Assembly (NCBI RefSeq): GCF_023283765.1
Contig: NZ_JAKILG010000013.1
Location: 34,156 to 98,155, forward strand
Length of the DNA: 64,000 nt
Origin: Shewanella profunda
GTDB taxonomy: Bacteria > Pseudomonadota > Gammaproteobacteria > Enterobacterales > Shewanellaceae
Direction: 5' to 3'
Shown: one piece after another, positions 35,531-45,342 of the stretch
How the letters are laid out: each line of letters begins with the position of its first letter
Position numbering within the stretch: the stretch's first letter is position 1
Position numbers and translations under genes: made by a program
The notes under the pieces: generated by a model
Databases searched by the model: none
What the model was told of the DNA's origin: nothing
Seen by the model: only the letters and a program-made list of their open reading frames with translations

Positions 35531-37683
35531 GCCGCTCAAAGAATATCGCAGCAACTAAAACGATTACTGCCCCACAAATCGGTGACAACATCAGCCGTCA
35601 AACTCTATTTTGGCTGCTGCTCACGAACCTTGCGGTACTGAGCCCCTTATTTGATAAAACGACACCCTGGACACTTGGGATCTGCGCAATTTGTCTGCTT
35701 TGGCGCATTGGGATTTACGTCGGCAAAGTGGCTAAACCTCCGCGCTTTTTAGTGACAAGTTTGGCTGTTGGTGCTGCCATCACATTAGCACTGGTCTCAG
35801 GTCAAATGGGGGTACTCAATGCCTTAATCAATCTGCTTATTTTAGGTTATGCCTTAAAATACATTGAGATGCGTAACCAAAGAGATGTTAGAGCAGTGGT
35901 GATTGTTGGCTATTTTCTGATTGCGCTGACCTTTATAGATCACCAATCTATGCTAAGCACTGTGCATTTGCTCGCAGTGACAGTGGTTAATACCTGCGTA
36001 CTTGTCACTTTATATCAAAGTAAACACAGGTTGCGGCATACATTATGGCTTGGGGGCAAGTTGCTGTTGCAGAGTGTACCGCTCGCTCTACTGCTATTTT
36101 TAGTCTTACCCCGTTTTGCACCGCTCTGGCTTGTCCCCAATATGAAAGAGGCCAAAACAGGGCTATCCGATACCCTTGCCATTGGTGATATCAATAAACT
36201 GACCCGCTCCACCGAGCTTGCTTTTAGAGCGAGTTTTACGGAAAGCACGCCACGCCATACCGAACTTTATTGGCGGGCATTGGTAATGGAAGACTACGAT
36301 GGAGTGACTTGGCGCCAAGAGAACGGCATTAAGAAACTACAACAGGATGCATTGATTTTTCCACCATCAAGACCAAGCCCAGCACAGCAGGTATCGACGT
36401 CAACAGTTGATGAATTGAGAAATAAAGCTGAGGACAATCAAGCAAAAACAAACCGTCCAAAGACTCAGGTTTATCGATATCAGATCATTGCCGAGCCAAG
36501 TCATCAGCCATGGCTTTTTGGCCTCGATGTGGCCTACAGCGAAGATACCGCCGTAGTCAATCTGCCCGATTATCGAATCTTTGCCCTACGTAATCTCGAT
36601 CAACGCATGAGCTATCAGCTTGATTCTTGGCCCAATGCCACAATGGATCTTATCCTTTCACCTCGGCAAAGGGATATCAATCTGGCGCTGCCTGACAACA
36701 GTAATCCACGTACCTTACAACTTGCCAACCAATTTAAGCAAACCTACCCCGATGCCAAACAACGTCTTGTGGCTATGATGCAGTATTTCAATACTGAGCC
36801 CTTTTTTTATACGCTCACACCTCCCATGCTAGGGCCACAGCAAGTGGATGATTTTCTGTTTGAAAATAAAGCGGGTTTTTGTGTGCATTATGCTACTGCA
36901 TTGATTTTTATGGCGCGGGCGACCGGCTTACCTGCGCGCATGGTCACAGGCTATCAGGGCGGTGAATATAATCCCAAGGCGGGATATCTGAGCGTATATC
37001 AATATATGGCACACGCGTGGGCCGAAGTTTGGCTTGAGAACGAAGGTTGGGTGCGTTTCGACCCAACGGCTATGGTGGCACCTAATCGTATCGAGCTAGG
37101 TTTTGATGCTGAGTTTACACCTGAGGACAGTTATCTAAAGGAAAGCCCTTTTAGTAGTTTACGCTTTAAATCCACACCATGGCTCAATGAGCTAAGACAA
37201 CGTTTTGCCAGCATAGATTACTATTGGAGTGTGTGGGTATTAGGCTTTAATCAAGAAAGACAAAATAAGGTGCTCAATCATATTTTAGGGGATGTCACTA
37301 AAACCAAAGTAGCGGTATTTATGGGGTTATGCCTGAGTTTAATAGGGTTTTATATCGCCTATAGTGTGGGATTATTTCACCGTAAACGGGAGCGCGACCC
37401 TATTAGCTCGCGCTATCAACACATTTGTTTACGTCTTGCGGCACATGGAATAACGCGTCAAGAGGGCCAAGGTCCGAATCATTTTGCCGAACAAATTATT
37501 AAAGATTACCAACACCAAGCACCCAACTTTTGCGCTCTATTTAATGCATTAACCCAAAGTTATGTCGCGCTTAAATATCAAAACTTGCCCCCAAAAGCGT
37601 ATCAACAACAGTTAAGACAATTCAACACCACGGCCAAGGCATTAAATTGGCGGCTAATACGGCCTAGTAACCTATTAAAATAG
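35527..37683 (+). CDS. TgpA-like transglutaminase-domain membrane protein
   Basis: 718 residues: an N-terminal block of about six membrane helices (DUF3488-like), a periplasmic transglutaminase fold, and one more helix with a C-terminal cytoplasmic tail (DUF4129-like). The Cys-His-Asp triad is visible in AGFCVHYATALIFMARATG, HAWAEVW and VRFDPTAM. Pseudomonas TgpA has periplasmic transglutaminase activity and this is a likely homologue. Last gene of the operon. Confidence 0.92.
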   Translation: MSRSKNIAATKTITAPQIGDNISRQTLFWLLLTNLAVLSPLFDKTTPWTLGICAICLLWRIGIYVGKVAKPPRFLVTSLAVGAAITLALVSGQMGVLNALINLLILGYALKYIEMRNQRDVRAVVIVGYFLIALTFIDHQSMLSTVHLLAVTVVNTCVLVTLYQSKHRLRHTLWLGGKLLLQSVPLALLLFLVLPRFAPLWLVPNMKEAKTGLSDTLAIGDINKLTRSTELAFRASFTESTPRHTELYWRALVMEDYDGVTWRQENGIKKLQQDALIFPPSRPSPAQQVSTSTVDELRNKAEDNQAKTNRPKTQVYRYQIIAEPSHQPWLFGLDVAYSEDTAVVNLPDYRIFALRNLDQRMSYQLDSWPNATMDLILSPRQRDINLALPDNSNPRTLQLANQFKQTYPDAKQRLVAMMQYFNTEPFFYTLTPPMLGPQQVDDFLFENKAGFCVHYATALIFMARATGLPARMVTGYQGGEYNPKAGYLSVYQYMAHAWAEVWLENEGWVRFDPTAMVAPNRIELGFDAEFTPEDSYLKESPFSSLRFKSTPWLNELRQRFASIDYYWSVWVLGFNQERQNKVLNHILGDVTKTKVAVFMGLCLSLIGFYIAYSVGLFHRKRERDPISSRYQHICLRLAAHGITRQEGQGPNHFAEQIIKDYQHQAPNFCALFNALTQSYVALKYQNLPPKAYQQQLRQFNTTAKALNWRLIRPSNLLK

Positions 37684-37834
37684 GCACTAAATAAAGTGAA
37701 AAAGTAAAGTGTTGAATCTTATAAATCAAACACATAGAATTGCTTTTACTTACACTATTGTCATTTGCGTCGTTGTAACTTAAACAAGCCTTTGTTTGTT
37801 AAACAATAGTCACTCACAACACCACGAGTTGCCC

Positions 37835-40800
37835 ATGCTAAAGTTAATCCAGTCTAATCAAATGGAAGTGCTCTGCGCCCATTTAGCCGCTTACCTTCGC
37901 CAGAGTGTACCTAATACACGCCTGCTACGTAGTGAGCATATTCTGGTACAAAGCCCTGGTATGTCGACTTGGTTACGCCTTGAAATTGCAAAACAAAATG
38001 GTATAGCGGCAGCACTCGAATTTCCACTGCCCTCCAGTTTTACTTGGCAGTTGTGCCACCATTTATTGCCCAATGTCCCGAAGGAAAACGCCTTCACCAA
38101 GGCAGCAATGACCTGGAAACTGATGCAGTTATTACCCCGTCTGTTAGCGGATGATGCCTTTGGGCCACTTAGGCACTATTTAGGTGACATAAGTTTACAT
38201 GCGTTAAGTGACATTGATGTAAATGGATTGGATGAATTTGCGCATCAGCGTCCTGCCGATGATATTAAGCTGTATCAGTTGTGCGGTCGTATTGCCGATA
38301 TTTTCGATCAATATTTAGTCTATCGACCCGACTGGATTTTAGCTTGGGAGCAAAACCAGCACCCTACAACGCTCAACAAACCGCTCAATGAAGACCGACG
38401 CTGGCAACCCATTCTATGGCGCGCCTTGATTGCCTTTAATCGCGATGAACTCAATCAAAGCCATTATCACAGGGCAAACCTGCACAGCGCATTGATTGAT
38501 GTGCTCAATGATCCCAATACCTCACTAACCCCGTTACCCCAACGTCTATTTGTGTTTGGCATATCTTCAATGGCGCCTCAAACCCTTGAAGTGCTTTATC
38601 ATTTAGCAAGCCGTATTGATGTGATCATTTTGAGTCTGAGTCCATGCCAGCACTATTGGGGCGATATTATCGATCCACGTCACCGTGCACGCATGGCGGT
38701 GCAATACGCCGGCAAGCGCCAATTAGCAGAGCAATGGGAGGATAAACTCGAGGTCGGCAATCCTCTGCTGGCGAATAATGGCAAGATGGGGCGTGAATTA
38801 CTCGATATGCTGCTTGAGCTTCCCGCAGAACACTGTGATTTTGGTGATGATGTTTACTGTGAACCTTGCGATGACCCTAACGATCCTGCCAGTCACGCCA
38901 GTATGCTCCACGGTGTGCAATACGATATTTTAGAGATGCAGACCTTAGATAGCGTGCTTGGGCCAGATGCTGCGCTTTACCAAAATATCGCAGCGCGGCG
39001 CGTGCTCAAAAAAGATGATGAGTCAATACAAGTTAAGAGCTGCCATAGTCCACTGCGGGAAGTCGAAACCCTACACGATCACCTGCTAGAAATGCTGAGT
39101 CGCCATCCCCAATTATCACCCAAAGATATTGTCGTGATGATGCCCGATGTAGCCGCCTATGCGCCTTATATCGATGCCGTGTTCGCCGCCAAACAGGGCC
39201 TGCATTATATTCCCTACGCCATTGCTGACCGCGGCGCGGCGCAGGAATCGCCACTCATTAATAGTTTTTTGAATTTGCTCGGGATTAATCAAAGCCGCTT
39301 CGGCTTGACCGATATTCTCAGCATCCTCGAAGTGCCCGCCATTTTGCGCCGTTTTCAGCTTGATGACGATGAATTACAACTGATCCGCCGCTGGCTTGAT
39401 GAAGCTGGCGTTCGTTGGGGTCGAGATCAACAAAGTCGCCTAAAACAAGGTGTACCCGCATTTGAGCAAAACTCTTGGGCCTTTGGCATAAAACGACTGA
39501 TCTTAGGTTATGCCTTAAGTGACGATGCGCCGCTCTACCAAGATCATTTAGTGGTTACCGGCATAGAAGGACAATCGGCACAAGCACTCGGTAAACTGCT
39601 CAACTTTATCGAAGTGCTCGATGAAACCCAGCAAATACTCGAAAAAAACCAACCGGGCGCCGTGCGTTTAATGGAATTAACGGCGTTATTGGACGCCTTT
39701 TACGACGCAGATGAAGACGAGCGCGAGCAGTTACAAGATATCCGCGATGCCATTGCCACCCTAGAGCAAGAGCTATTATCCGCAGGAAAACCGATTGAGG
39801 CACAATCAACAGCCCAAGCCGATATCGCCACGTCGCTAACCTTAAGCATTGAAGTATTACAGCAATGGTTTAATCAGCGTTTAACGGAATCCCGCGTAGG
39901 TCAACGCTATCTTGCGGGCAGTGTCAACTTTTGTACCCTTATGCCCATGCGTTCCATTCCCTTTAAACTGGTCTGTTTGCTCGGGATGAATGACGGGGTA
40001 TATCCAAGAGTGCAACACCCAGTCGGTTTTGACCTTATGGCCCACTTTGGCCCGCGTAAAGGTGATCGCTCCCGCCGTCTTGATGATAGATATCTGTTTT
40101 TAGAAGCCCTGCTCTCGGCTCGCGAGCAGTTATATATCAGCTACATTGGTCGCAGTGAAAGGGACAACTCGGAGCGTATCGCCTCGATGCTCGTTTCTGA
40201 ACTGATTGAATATTGTCAGCTTTGTTATCTGCCTGAACACCTATTACCACAGCTTGCCACTATGAGTAATAGTGAAGAGGTAGAAAAAGCCCTGCTCAAT
40301 GAGATTGTCAGCCAACAGCCATTGCAACCCTTTGACCCTAAGTTATACCAACCCAAAACGGCCGACTCAAAAGGAATTAAGCAAAGTTATAGCCAACAAT
40401 GGTGTCCACCTAATGCGCAGGTTCAGGCTGATAATGGTCGTTTTATCGGTGAACTGACACGCATAGTGATTGAAAATGAAACCATTATTGAAGATGAAGT
40501 AAAACGAGAATCCACCGTCGAAGATGAACACGTGGATATTTCGGCCCTGATCCGCTTCTTTCGTAATCCGGCCCAATACTTCTTTAACCGCACACTCAAG
40601 GTAGATCTAAGCCTTAATATTCAGGCCGATGATAATGACGAACCCTTTAGCTTGAATGCCCTTGAACGCTATATTTTACAAGCACAACTACTCGACAATA
40701 GCATAAGACAAGGTGTGTTAGAGCCGGACATTGAGCTTTTAAAACGCCTAAAAGCCAGTGGTAACTTGCCCATGCATCCCTTTGATGATCTACTGCTACG

Positions 40801-41545
40801 CCAATATCAGCAGGACATTAAACCACTGATCGATAGAACCTTGTTTCTTAAAGGCGAGCAACAGAGCCATCATGCAGACATTAGACTAAGCTTCGATTTA
40901 GCGATTTCCCACGCAACTCAATCTGGTCAAACGCGCAGAGTATGGCTTGAAGGCCGTATTGATGATATTAGCCCTAAGGGACTCATCAATTACCGCCCCG
41001 GCAGTGCCCATGGCCGCGATATATTGAAACTGTATTTACGCCATCTGTGTTTAATGGCGATGGGGTATACCCACGCAAGCTACCTATTGGATATGGGGCA
41101 TTTCCATGCGCTTTCGCCAATTATGCCAGAGCGTGCTCAGCAACTATTGGCCGATTTACTGCAACTTTTTTATCAAGGTCAACTGCATCCCCTGCGTTTT
41201 ATGCCACGCACCTCCCTTGCTTACGCTAGCAGTGAAGGCGAACATGTTGAAAGACTCAACGGGGCACAGGCTGAATGGCTGGATGAACAAGGGGAAAAGA
41301 GCGAAGGTACTGAGCCCCATTATCAGCGGTTATTTCACTTCCCGCGGGATTTTACTGAAAATACCTTTGGTGTACTCGCCGACCGTATTTATCGCCCCAT
41401 GGTCAGTTTATATGTGAAAGACACACTTGCTCAGCTTGAGGACTTTGCCCTCAATAATGGCATGAACCTCGGTAGTGTTAACTTAGATCCAGCGGCCGAT
41501 ATCAATAGCGTTAGCACACAACAGAATATCTCACAGGGAGAATGA
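37835..41545 (+). CDS. recC: Exodeoxyribonuclease V subunit gamma RecC
   Basis: Chi-recognising subunit of RecBCD, an inactive helicase/nuclease-like scaffold. The product is 1236 residues from ATG 37835 (MLKLIQSNQMEVL), which matches E. coli RecC starts; a TTG at 37796 would add 13 residues. QSPGMSTWLRLEIAKQNGIAAALEFPLPSSF, FDQYLVYRPDW and LLGMNDGVYPR are typical. It is followed by recB with an ATGA overlap and no ptrA in between, unlike E. coli. Confidence 0.96.
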   Translation: MLKLIQSNQMEVLCAHLAAYLRQSVPNTRLLRSEHILVQSPGMSTWLRLEIAKQNGIAAALEFPLPSSFTWQLCHHLLPNVPKENAFTKAAMTWKLMQLLPRLLADDAFGPLRHYLGDISLHALSDIDVNGLDEFAHQRPADDIKLYQLCGRIADIFDQYLVYRPDWILAWEQNQHPTTLNKPLNEDRRWQPILWRALIAFNRDELNQSHYHRANLHSALIDVLNDPNTSLTPLPQRLFVFGISSMAPQTLEVLYHLASRIDVIILSLSPCQHYWGDIIDPRHRARMAVQYAGKRQLAEQWEDKLEVGNPLLANNGKMGRELLDMLLELPAEHCDFGDDVYCEPCDDPNDPASHASMLHGVQYDILEMQTLDSVLGPDAALYQNIAARRVLKKDDESIQVKSCHSPLREVETLHDHLLEMLSRHPQLSPKDIVVMMPDVAAYAPYIDAVFAAKQGLHYIPYAIADRGAAQESPLINSFLNLLGINQSRFGLTDILSILEVPAILRRFQLDDDELQLIRRWLDEAGVRWGRDQQSRLKQGVPAFEQNSWAFGIKRLILGYALSDDAPLYQDHLVVTGIEGQSAQALGKLLNFIEVLDETQQILEKNQPGAVRLMELTALLDAFYDADEDEREQLQDIRDAIATLEQELLSAGKPIEAQSTAQADIATSLTLSIEVLQQWFNQRLTESRVGQRYLAGSVNFCTLMPMRSIPFKLVCLLGMNDGVYPRVQHPVGFDLMAHFGPRKGDRSRRLDDRYLFLEALLSAREQLYISYIGRSERDNSERIASMLVSELIEYCQLCYLPEHLLPQLATMSNSEEVEKALLNEIVSQQPLQPFDPKLYQPKTADSKGIKQSYSQQWCPPNAQVQADNGRFIGELTRIVIENETIIEDEVKRESTVEDEHVDISALIRFFRNPAQYFFNRTLKVDLSLNIQADDNDEPFSLNALERYILQAQLLDNSIRQGVLEPDIELLKRLKASGNLPMHPFDDLLLRQYQQDIKPLIDRTLFLKGEQQSHHADIRLSFDLAISHATQSGQTRRVWLEGRIDDISPKGLINYRPGSAHGRDILKLYLRHLCLMAMGYTHASYLLDMGHFHALSPIMPERAQQLLADLLQLFYQGQLHPLRFMPRTSLAYASSEGEHVERLNGAQAEWLDEQGEKSEGTEPHYQRLFHFPRDFTENTFGVLADRIYRPMVSLYVKDTLAQLEDFALNNGMNLGSVNLDPAADINSVSTQQNISQGE

Positions 41546-44500
41546 AGATGGGTGAAGATATGATGTTGAATTCAAAAACTAAAACCCAAGCGGTAGCAGC
41601 ACAAAATCAGGCAGAGGCACTTAACCCGCTGACATTGCCCTTTGGTGGCAGTCGTCTGATAGAAGCCAGCGCGGGGACGGGTAAAACCTATACTATTTCA
41701 GGTCTTTATCTGCGTTTACTCCTCGGTGATGGTATCAGTACCCCACTGACCTGCGAACAAATTTTAGTGGTCACCTTTACCAATGCCGCTACCGAAGAGT
41801 TAAGGGATCGTATTCGCCGCCGCATTCAAGTCGCCTTTAAGTGTTTTTTAGGCTTACCGATTGATGATCCCTTTGTACAAGCACTTTACGACAATACGCC
41901 AGCAGACGAACGCTCAATTGCCCTTAGGCGTTTCGATTTAGCACTAAAGTCCCTTGACGAAGCCGCGATTTTTACTATTCACGGTTTTTGTCAGCGTATT
42001 TTGTCGGATCTTGCCTTTGAATCATCCCTGCTTTTCGAGTCTGATTTTACCTTAGATGACAGCGAATTCCTGCACCATGCTGTGCGGGATTTTTGGCGCG
42101 AGGCCTGCTATCCCTTACCCGACTACTTGGCCCAAATTATCGCAAAAGAGTTTGGCGAACCCGATGGCTTAGTCAAACAGCTGCGGCCATTACTGGGGGC
42201 GAGTCAAGCGCAACCTCTCACCCCAACAGCAAACTTTACTACCTTAGCGCAATCCCTCAGTCAGAGTTTAGAGCGCTTCAAATTAGCATGGCCCCGAGGT
42301 CGCGATGGATTACTCGAGTTATTGCATAACTTGCCGCTTAATGGCACCCGATTTGGCAAGGCAAGTGATCATTATCCCAAGCTCGCCGCTATGTTCGATG
42401 CTTTAGACAATTGGTTTGCCTTTGCAAATGGCCTACCGCCCATAAAAGTACTGGAGGATTTATCCCTATCGGAACTTAAACTCAATAAAGGTGGCGTGAT
42501 CCCAAGTGTAAACGAAGCACCCTTGCTGGATCATATGGAGCAATTGGCAGCACTCATTAAAGCCATTAAACCGGCGTTTTTGTATAGTGCTAAACAGGGT
42601 ATTAGCGAGCGCTTTGCAAAGCAAAAACAACAACAAAATGTGCTGACGCCCGATGATCTACTCACCACCTTAGCCGCTGCGTTAAATGCCAACAGTAAAA
42701 CCTTGCCCAAAGCGGTGGCAAGTCGTTTCCCTGTGGCGCTGATTGATGAGTTTCAGGATACCGACCCTCTGCAATTTGCGATTTTCTCTGGTATTTATCA
42801 ACACCATGACTCATGCAATCAACACAGCGATAATCACCTTAATCATACTGAAAACAACCTCAGTCTATTGATGATTGGCGATCCTAAACAGGCCATTTAT
42901 GCCTTTCGTGGCGCTGATATCTATACCTATATCGAGGCCCGCAAAGCCACCGAGTCCCACTATCACTTAGATACGAACTACCGTTCAAGCGCCAATATGG
43001 TCGCGGGTGTTAACCATTTATTTAGTCGACATCCCGATCCGTTTATCAGCCAATCCATTCCCTTTGATAGCGTAAAAACCCCGAGCAGCGCTAAACATAA
43101 AACCCTAACGCAGAAGCGTGAAAATCCCGCAGCGCTCAGATTAAGACTGTTAAGTGAAACCGAAAATGGCCTGAATAAAACCACAGCGAGGCATCGACTC
43201 GCTGAAGATGCGGCGACAGAAATCACCCGTTTGCTAACAGATGCCGCTAATGGCGAATGCCATACCCCCAAAGGCCCTTTAATGGCACAAGACATTGCCA
43301 TATTAGTGCGTGATCGCAACGAAGCGGCGGTGATGAAAGTCGCACTCAGTCAGCGCCAAATCGGTGCCGTGTTTTTAAGTCGCGATAGTGTATTTGATAC
43401 CCTTGAAGCACGGGAAATGGCGCTGATCCTACGCTCACTGGCTAACCCCAAAGATGAGCGGGCACTGCGTAGCGCCCTCGCCACGGCATTGCTTGGTTAT
43501 AACGCCGAACAAATTCATGCATTTAACCAAAATGAAGAGCAAAGACAACAACTGTTAGAACAGTTTTTTAACTTGCACATTATCTGGCAAAAACGCGGCA
43601 TCATGCCCGCATTGCTCAGCCTTGCCAATAGTACGTCTCTTATCGAACGTTTACTGCAGGGCCCTCAGATCAATCTGGATAGCAACCAAGAACAAGAAAC
43701 GACATATGGTGAGCGGCGTTTGACCGATTTTCGTCATTTAGCCGAACTATTACAGCAAAAGGCCACTGAACTCGATGGAATAAGTGCCCTACTCAATTGG
43801 TATGAACAACAACTTATTGATAATACAGGCACAGATGAGCAACAGCTTCGCCTAGAAAGCGAGCAAAATCTAGTGCAAATCGTCACTATCCATAAGAGTA
43901 AGGGATTAGAATATCCTGTCTGTTTCGTGCCCTTTGTAAGCCTTGCACGGGACAATCGCCGCCGCCCAACGCCTATGCTCTACCACAAAATAAACCAGAC
44001 TAATGGGCAAGAGTTAGTGTGGGATATTGAAGGGACAGATGAAGGCTGGGAGCAGTTTGCACAAGAAACCTTAGCCGAAGATCTACGGCTATTATATGTA
44101 GCACTCACTCGGCCTGTGTATCTGTGTTATTTGTATATTGCTAACCACTGCCGCCAACTCAAAAATGGCCTAAAGAGTCAGCTCCATGAAACCGCCATGG
44201 GTTATCTTCTGGGGATCACCGATGCCGATTGTGACTTTAACCGTATCAGCCAAGCGGCACAAAGCCTTGCCCAGGGTATTGATGCTATTAGCGTCGATAC
44301 AGTGCCAGAAGAAGCTCACCCGCAAACACTGCCTTCAAGCCAGGATACAACGCAAACACTCGCGGCAAAAACAATCAATCGCCAGTACAGTACACCTTGG
44401 CGGGTGGGCAGTTATTCTGGTTTAGTGAAAAATACCAGCCACGGTAAAGCCGTCCCCGGTGCCGATGATGAGGAGCTAAGTGTTCTCGAACAAAGTATTA

Positions 44501-45342
44501 CAGCACGCGATCAGCTTGAAACACTCTCTCACTATGACACGTTAGATCCTAAGCAAAATGGGCTTAATCGCTTTAACTTTGAGCGTGGCGCAAACGCAGG
44601 GAGTTTTATGCACTTAGTGCTCGAACTGATTGATTTTACAAAGGCGGAGCTCGATTTACCTGAGCAACTACCCAAAGCCATGCTGCAATATGGAATCGCA
44701 GCCCAATGGTTAGAAGTCTTACATACTTGGTATCTTGATATACTCAAGGCGCCACTTGCACTTATGCCCGCTGAAGCAGAAGCGACGACTCAACTCATCA
44801 ATCCTGATCTGTGTTTGGCCATGTTATCAAAGCAAGATACCTTAGTCGAAATGGAGTTTTATTTACCCCTTAACGGACTAAAAGATGCGCAGCTTAATGA
44901 CTTACTTAATCAATTTGGTTATGGGTCAACACTCAAATTTGATGATCTTAAAGGTATGCTCAAGGGCTTTATTGACTTAACCTTTGAATATGATGGTAAA
45001 TTTTACATTGCAGACTATAAATCTAACCACCTAGGGGATGATATATATGCCTATCATCATGGGGCTCTCCAGGGGGCGATAAAAGATCACCACTACGATT
45101 TGCAGTACATTCTTTACTCCCTCGCCTTACATAGATACTTAGGCTTACGCCTGCCAGCATATGACTATGACACCCATATAGGCGGTTGTTATTATTTGTT
45201 TTTAAGGGGAATGTCGGTTCAATATCCGGGCTATGGTATTTATTATGATAAACCACCAAAGGCACTGATCTATGCACTTGATGCTTTATTTAACAGCACC
45301 TTATTTGACAGCCCATTCGTAGACGCAGGAGTTACGGCATGA
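41542..45342 (+). CDS. recB: Exodeoxyribonuclease V subunit beta RecB
   Basis: 3'-to-5' helicase and nuclease subunit of RecBCD, 1266 residues (E. coli 1180). The N-terminal SF1 helicase has Walker A IEASAGTGKTYT, motif II IDEFQDTDPLQF, motif III LLMIGDPKQAIYAFRGAD, the HKSKGLEYPVCF stretch and motif VI LYVALTRPVYL. The C-terminal nuclease has the PD-(D/E)xK residues GFIDLTFEYDGKFYIADYKSN. The overlap with recC and recD starts couples expression. Confidence 0.97.
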   Translation: MKMGEDMMLNSKTKTQAVAAQNQAEALNPLTLPFGGSRLIEASAGTGKTYTISGLYLRLLLGDGISTPLTCEQILVVTFTNAATEELRDRIRRRIQVAFKCFLGLPIDDPFVQALYDNTPADERSIALRRFDLALKSLDEAAIFTIHGFCQRILSDLAFESSLLFESDFTLDDSEFLHHAVRDFWREACYPLPDYLAQIIAKEFGEPDGLVKQLRPLLGASQAQPLTPTANFTTLAQSLSQSLERFKLAWPRGRDGLLELLHNLPLNGTRFGKASDHYPKLAAMFDALDNWFAFANGLPPIKVLEDLSLSELKLNKGGVIPSVNEAPLLDHMEQLAALIKAIKPAFLYSAKQGISERFAKQKQQQNVLTPDDLLTTLAAALNANSKTLPKAVASRFPVALIDEFQDTDPLQFAIFSGIYQHHDSCNQHSDNHLNHTENNLSLLMIGDPKQAIYAFRGADIYTYIEARKATESHYHLDTNYRSSANMVAGVNHLFSRHPDPFISQSIPFDSVKTPSSAKHKTLTQKRENPAALRLRLLSETENGLNKTTARHRLAEDAATEITRLLTDAANGECHTPKGPLMAQDIAILVRDRNEAAVMKVALSQRQIGAVFLSRDSVFDTLEAREMALILRSLANPKDERALRSALATALLGYNAEQIHAFNQNEEQRQQLLEQFFNLHIIWQKRGIMPALLSLANSTSLIERLLQGPQINLDSNQEQETTYGERRLTDFRHLAELLQQKATELDGISALLNWYEQQLIDNTGTDEQQLRLESEQNLVQIVTIHKSKGLEYPVCFVPFVSLARDNRRRPTPMLYHKINQTNGQELVWDIEGTDEGWEQFAQETLAEDLRLLYVALTRPVYLCYLYIANHCRQLKNGLKSQLHETAMGYLLGITDADCDFNRISQAAQSLAQGIDAISVDTVPEEAHPQTLPSSQDTTQTLAAKTINRQYSTPWRVGSYSGLVKNTSHGKAVPGADDEELSVLEQSITARDQLETLSHYDTLDPKQNGLNRFNFERGANAGSFMHLVLELIDFTKAELDLPEQLPKAMLQYGIAAQWLEVLHTWYLDILKAPLALMPAEAEATTQLINPDLCLAMLSKQDTLVEMEFYLPLNGLKDAQLNDLLNQFGYGSTLKFDDLKGMLKGFIDLTFEYDGKFYIADYKSNHLGDDIYAYHHGALQGAIKDHHYDLQYILYSLALHRYLGLRLPAYDYDTHIGGCYYLFLRGMSVQYPGYGIYYDKPPKALIYALDALFNSTLFDSPFVDAGVTA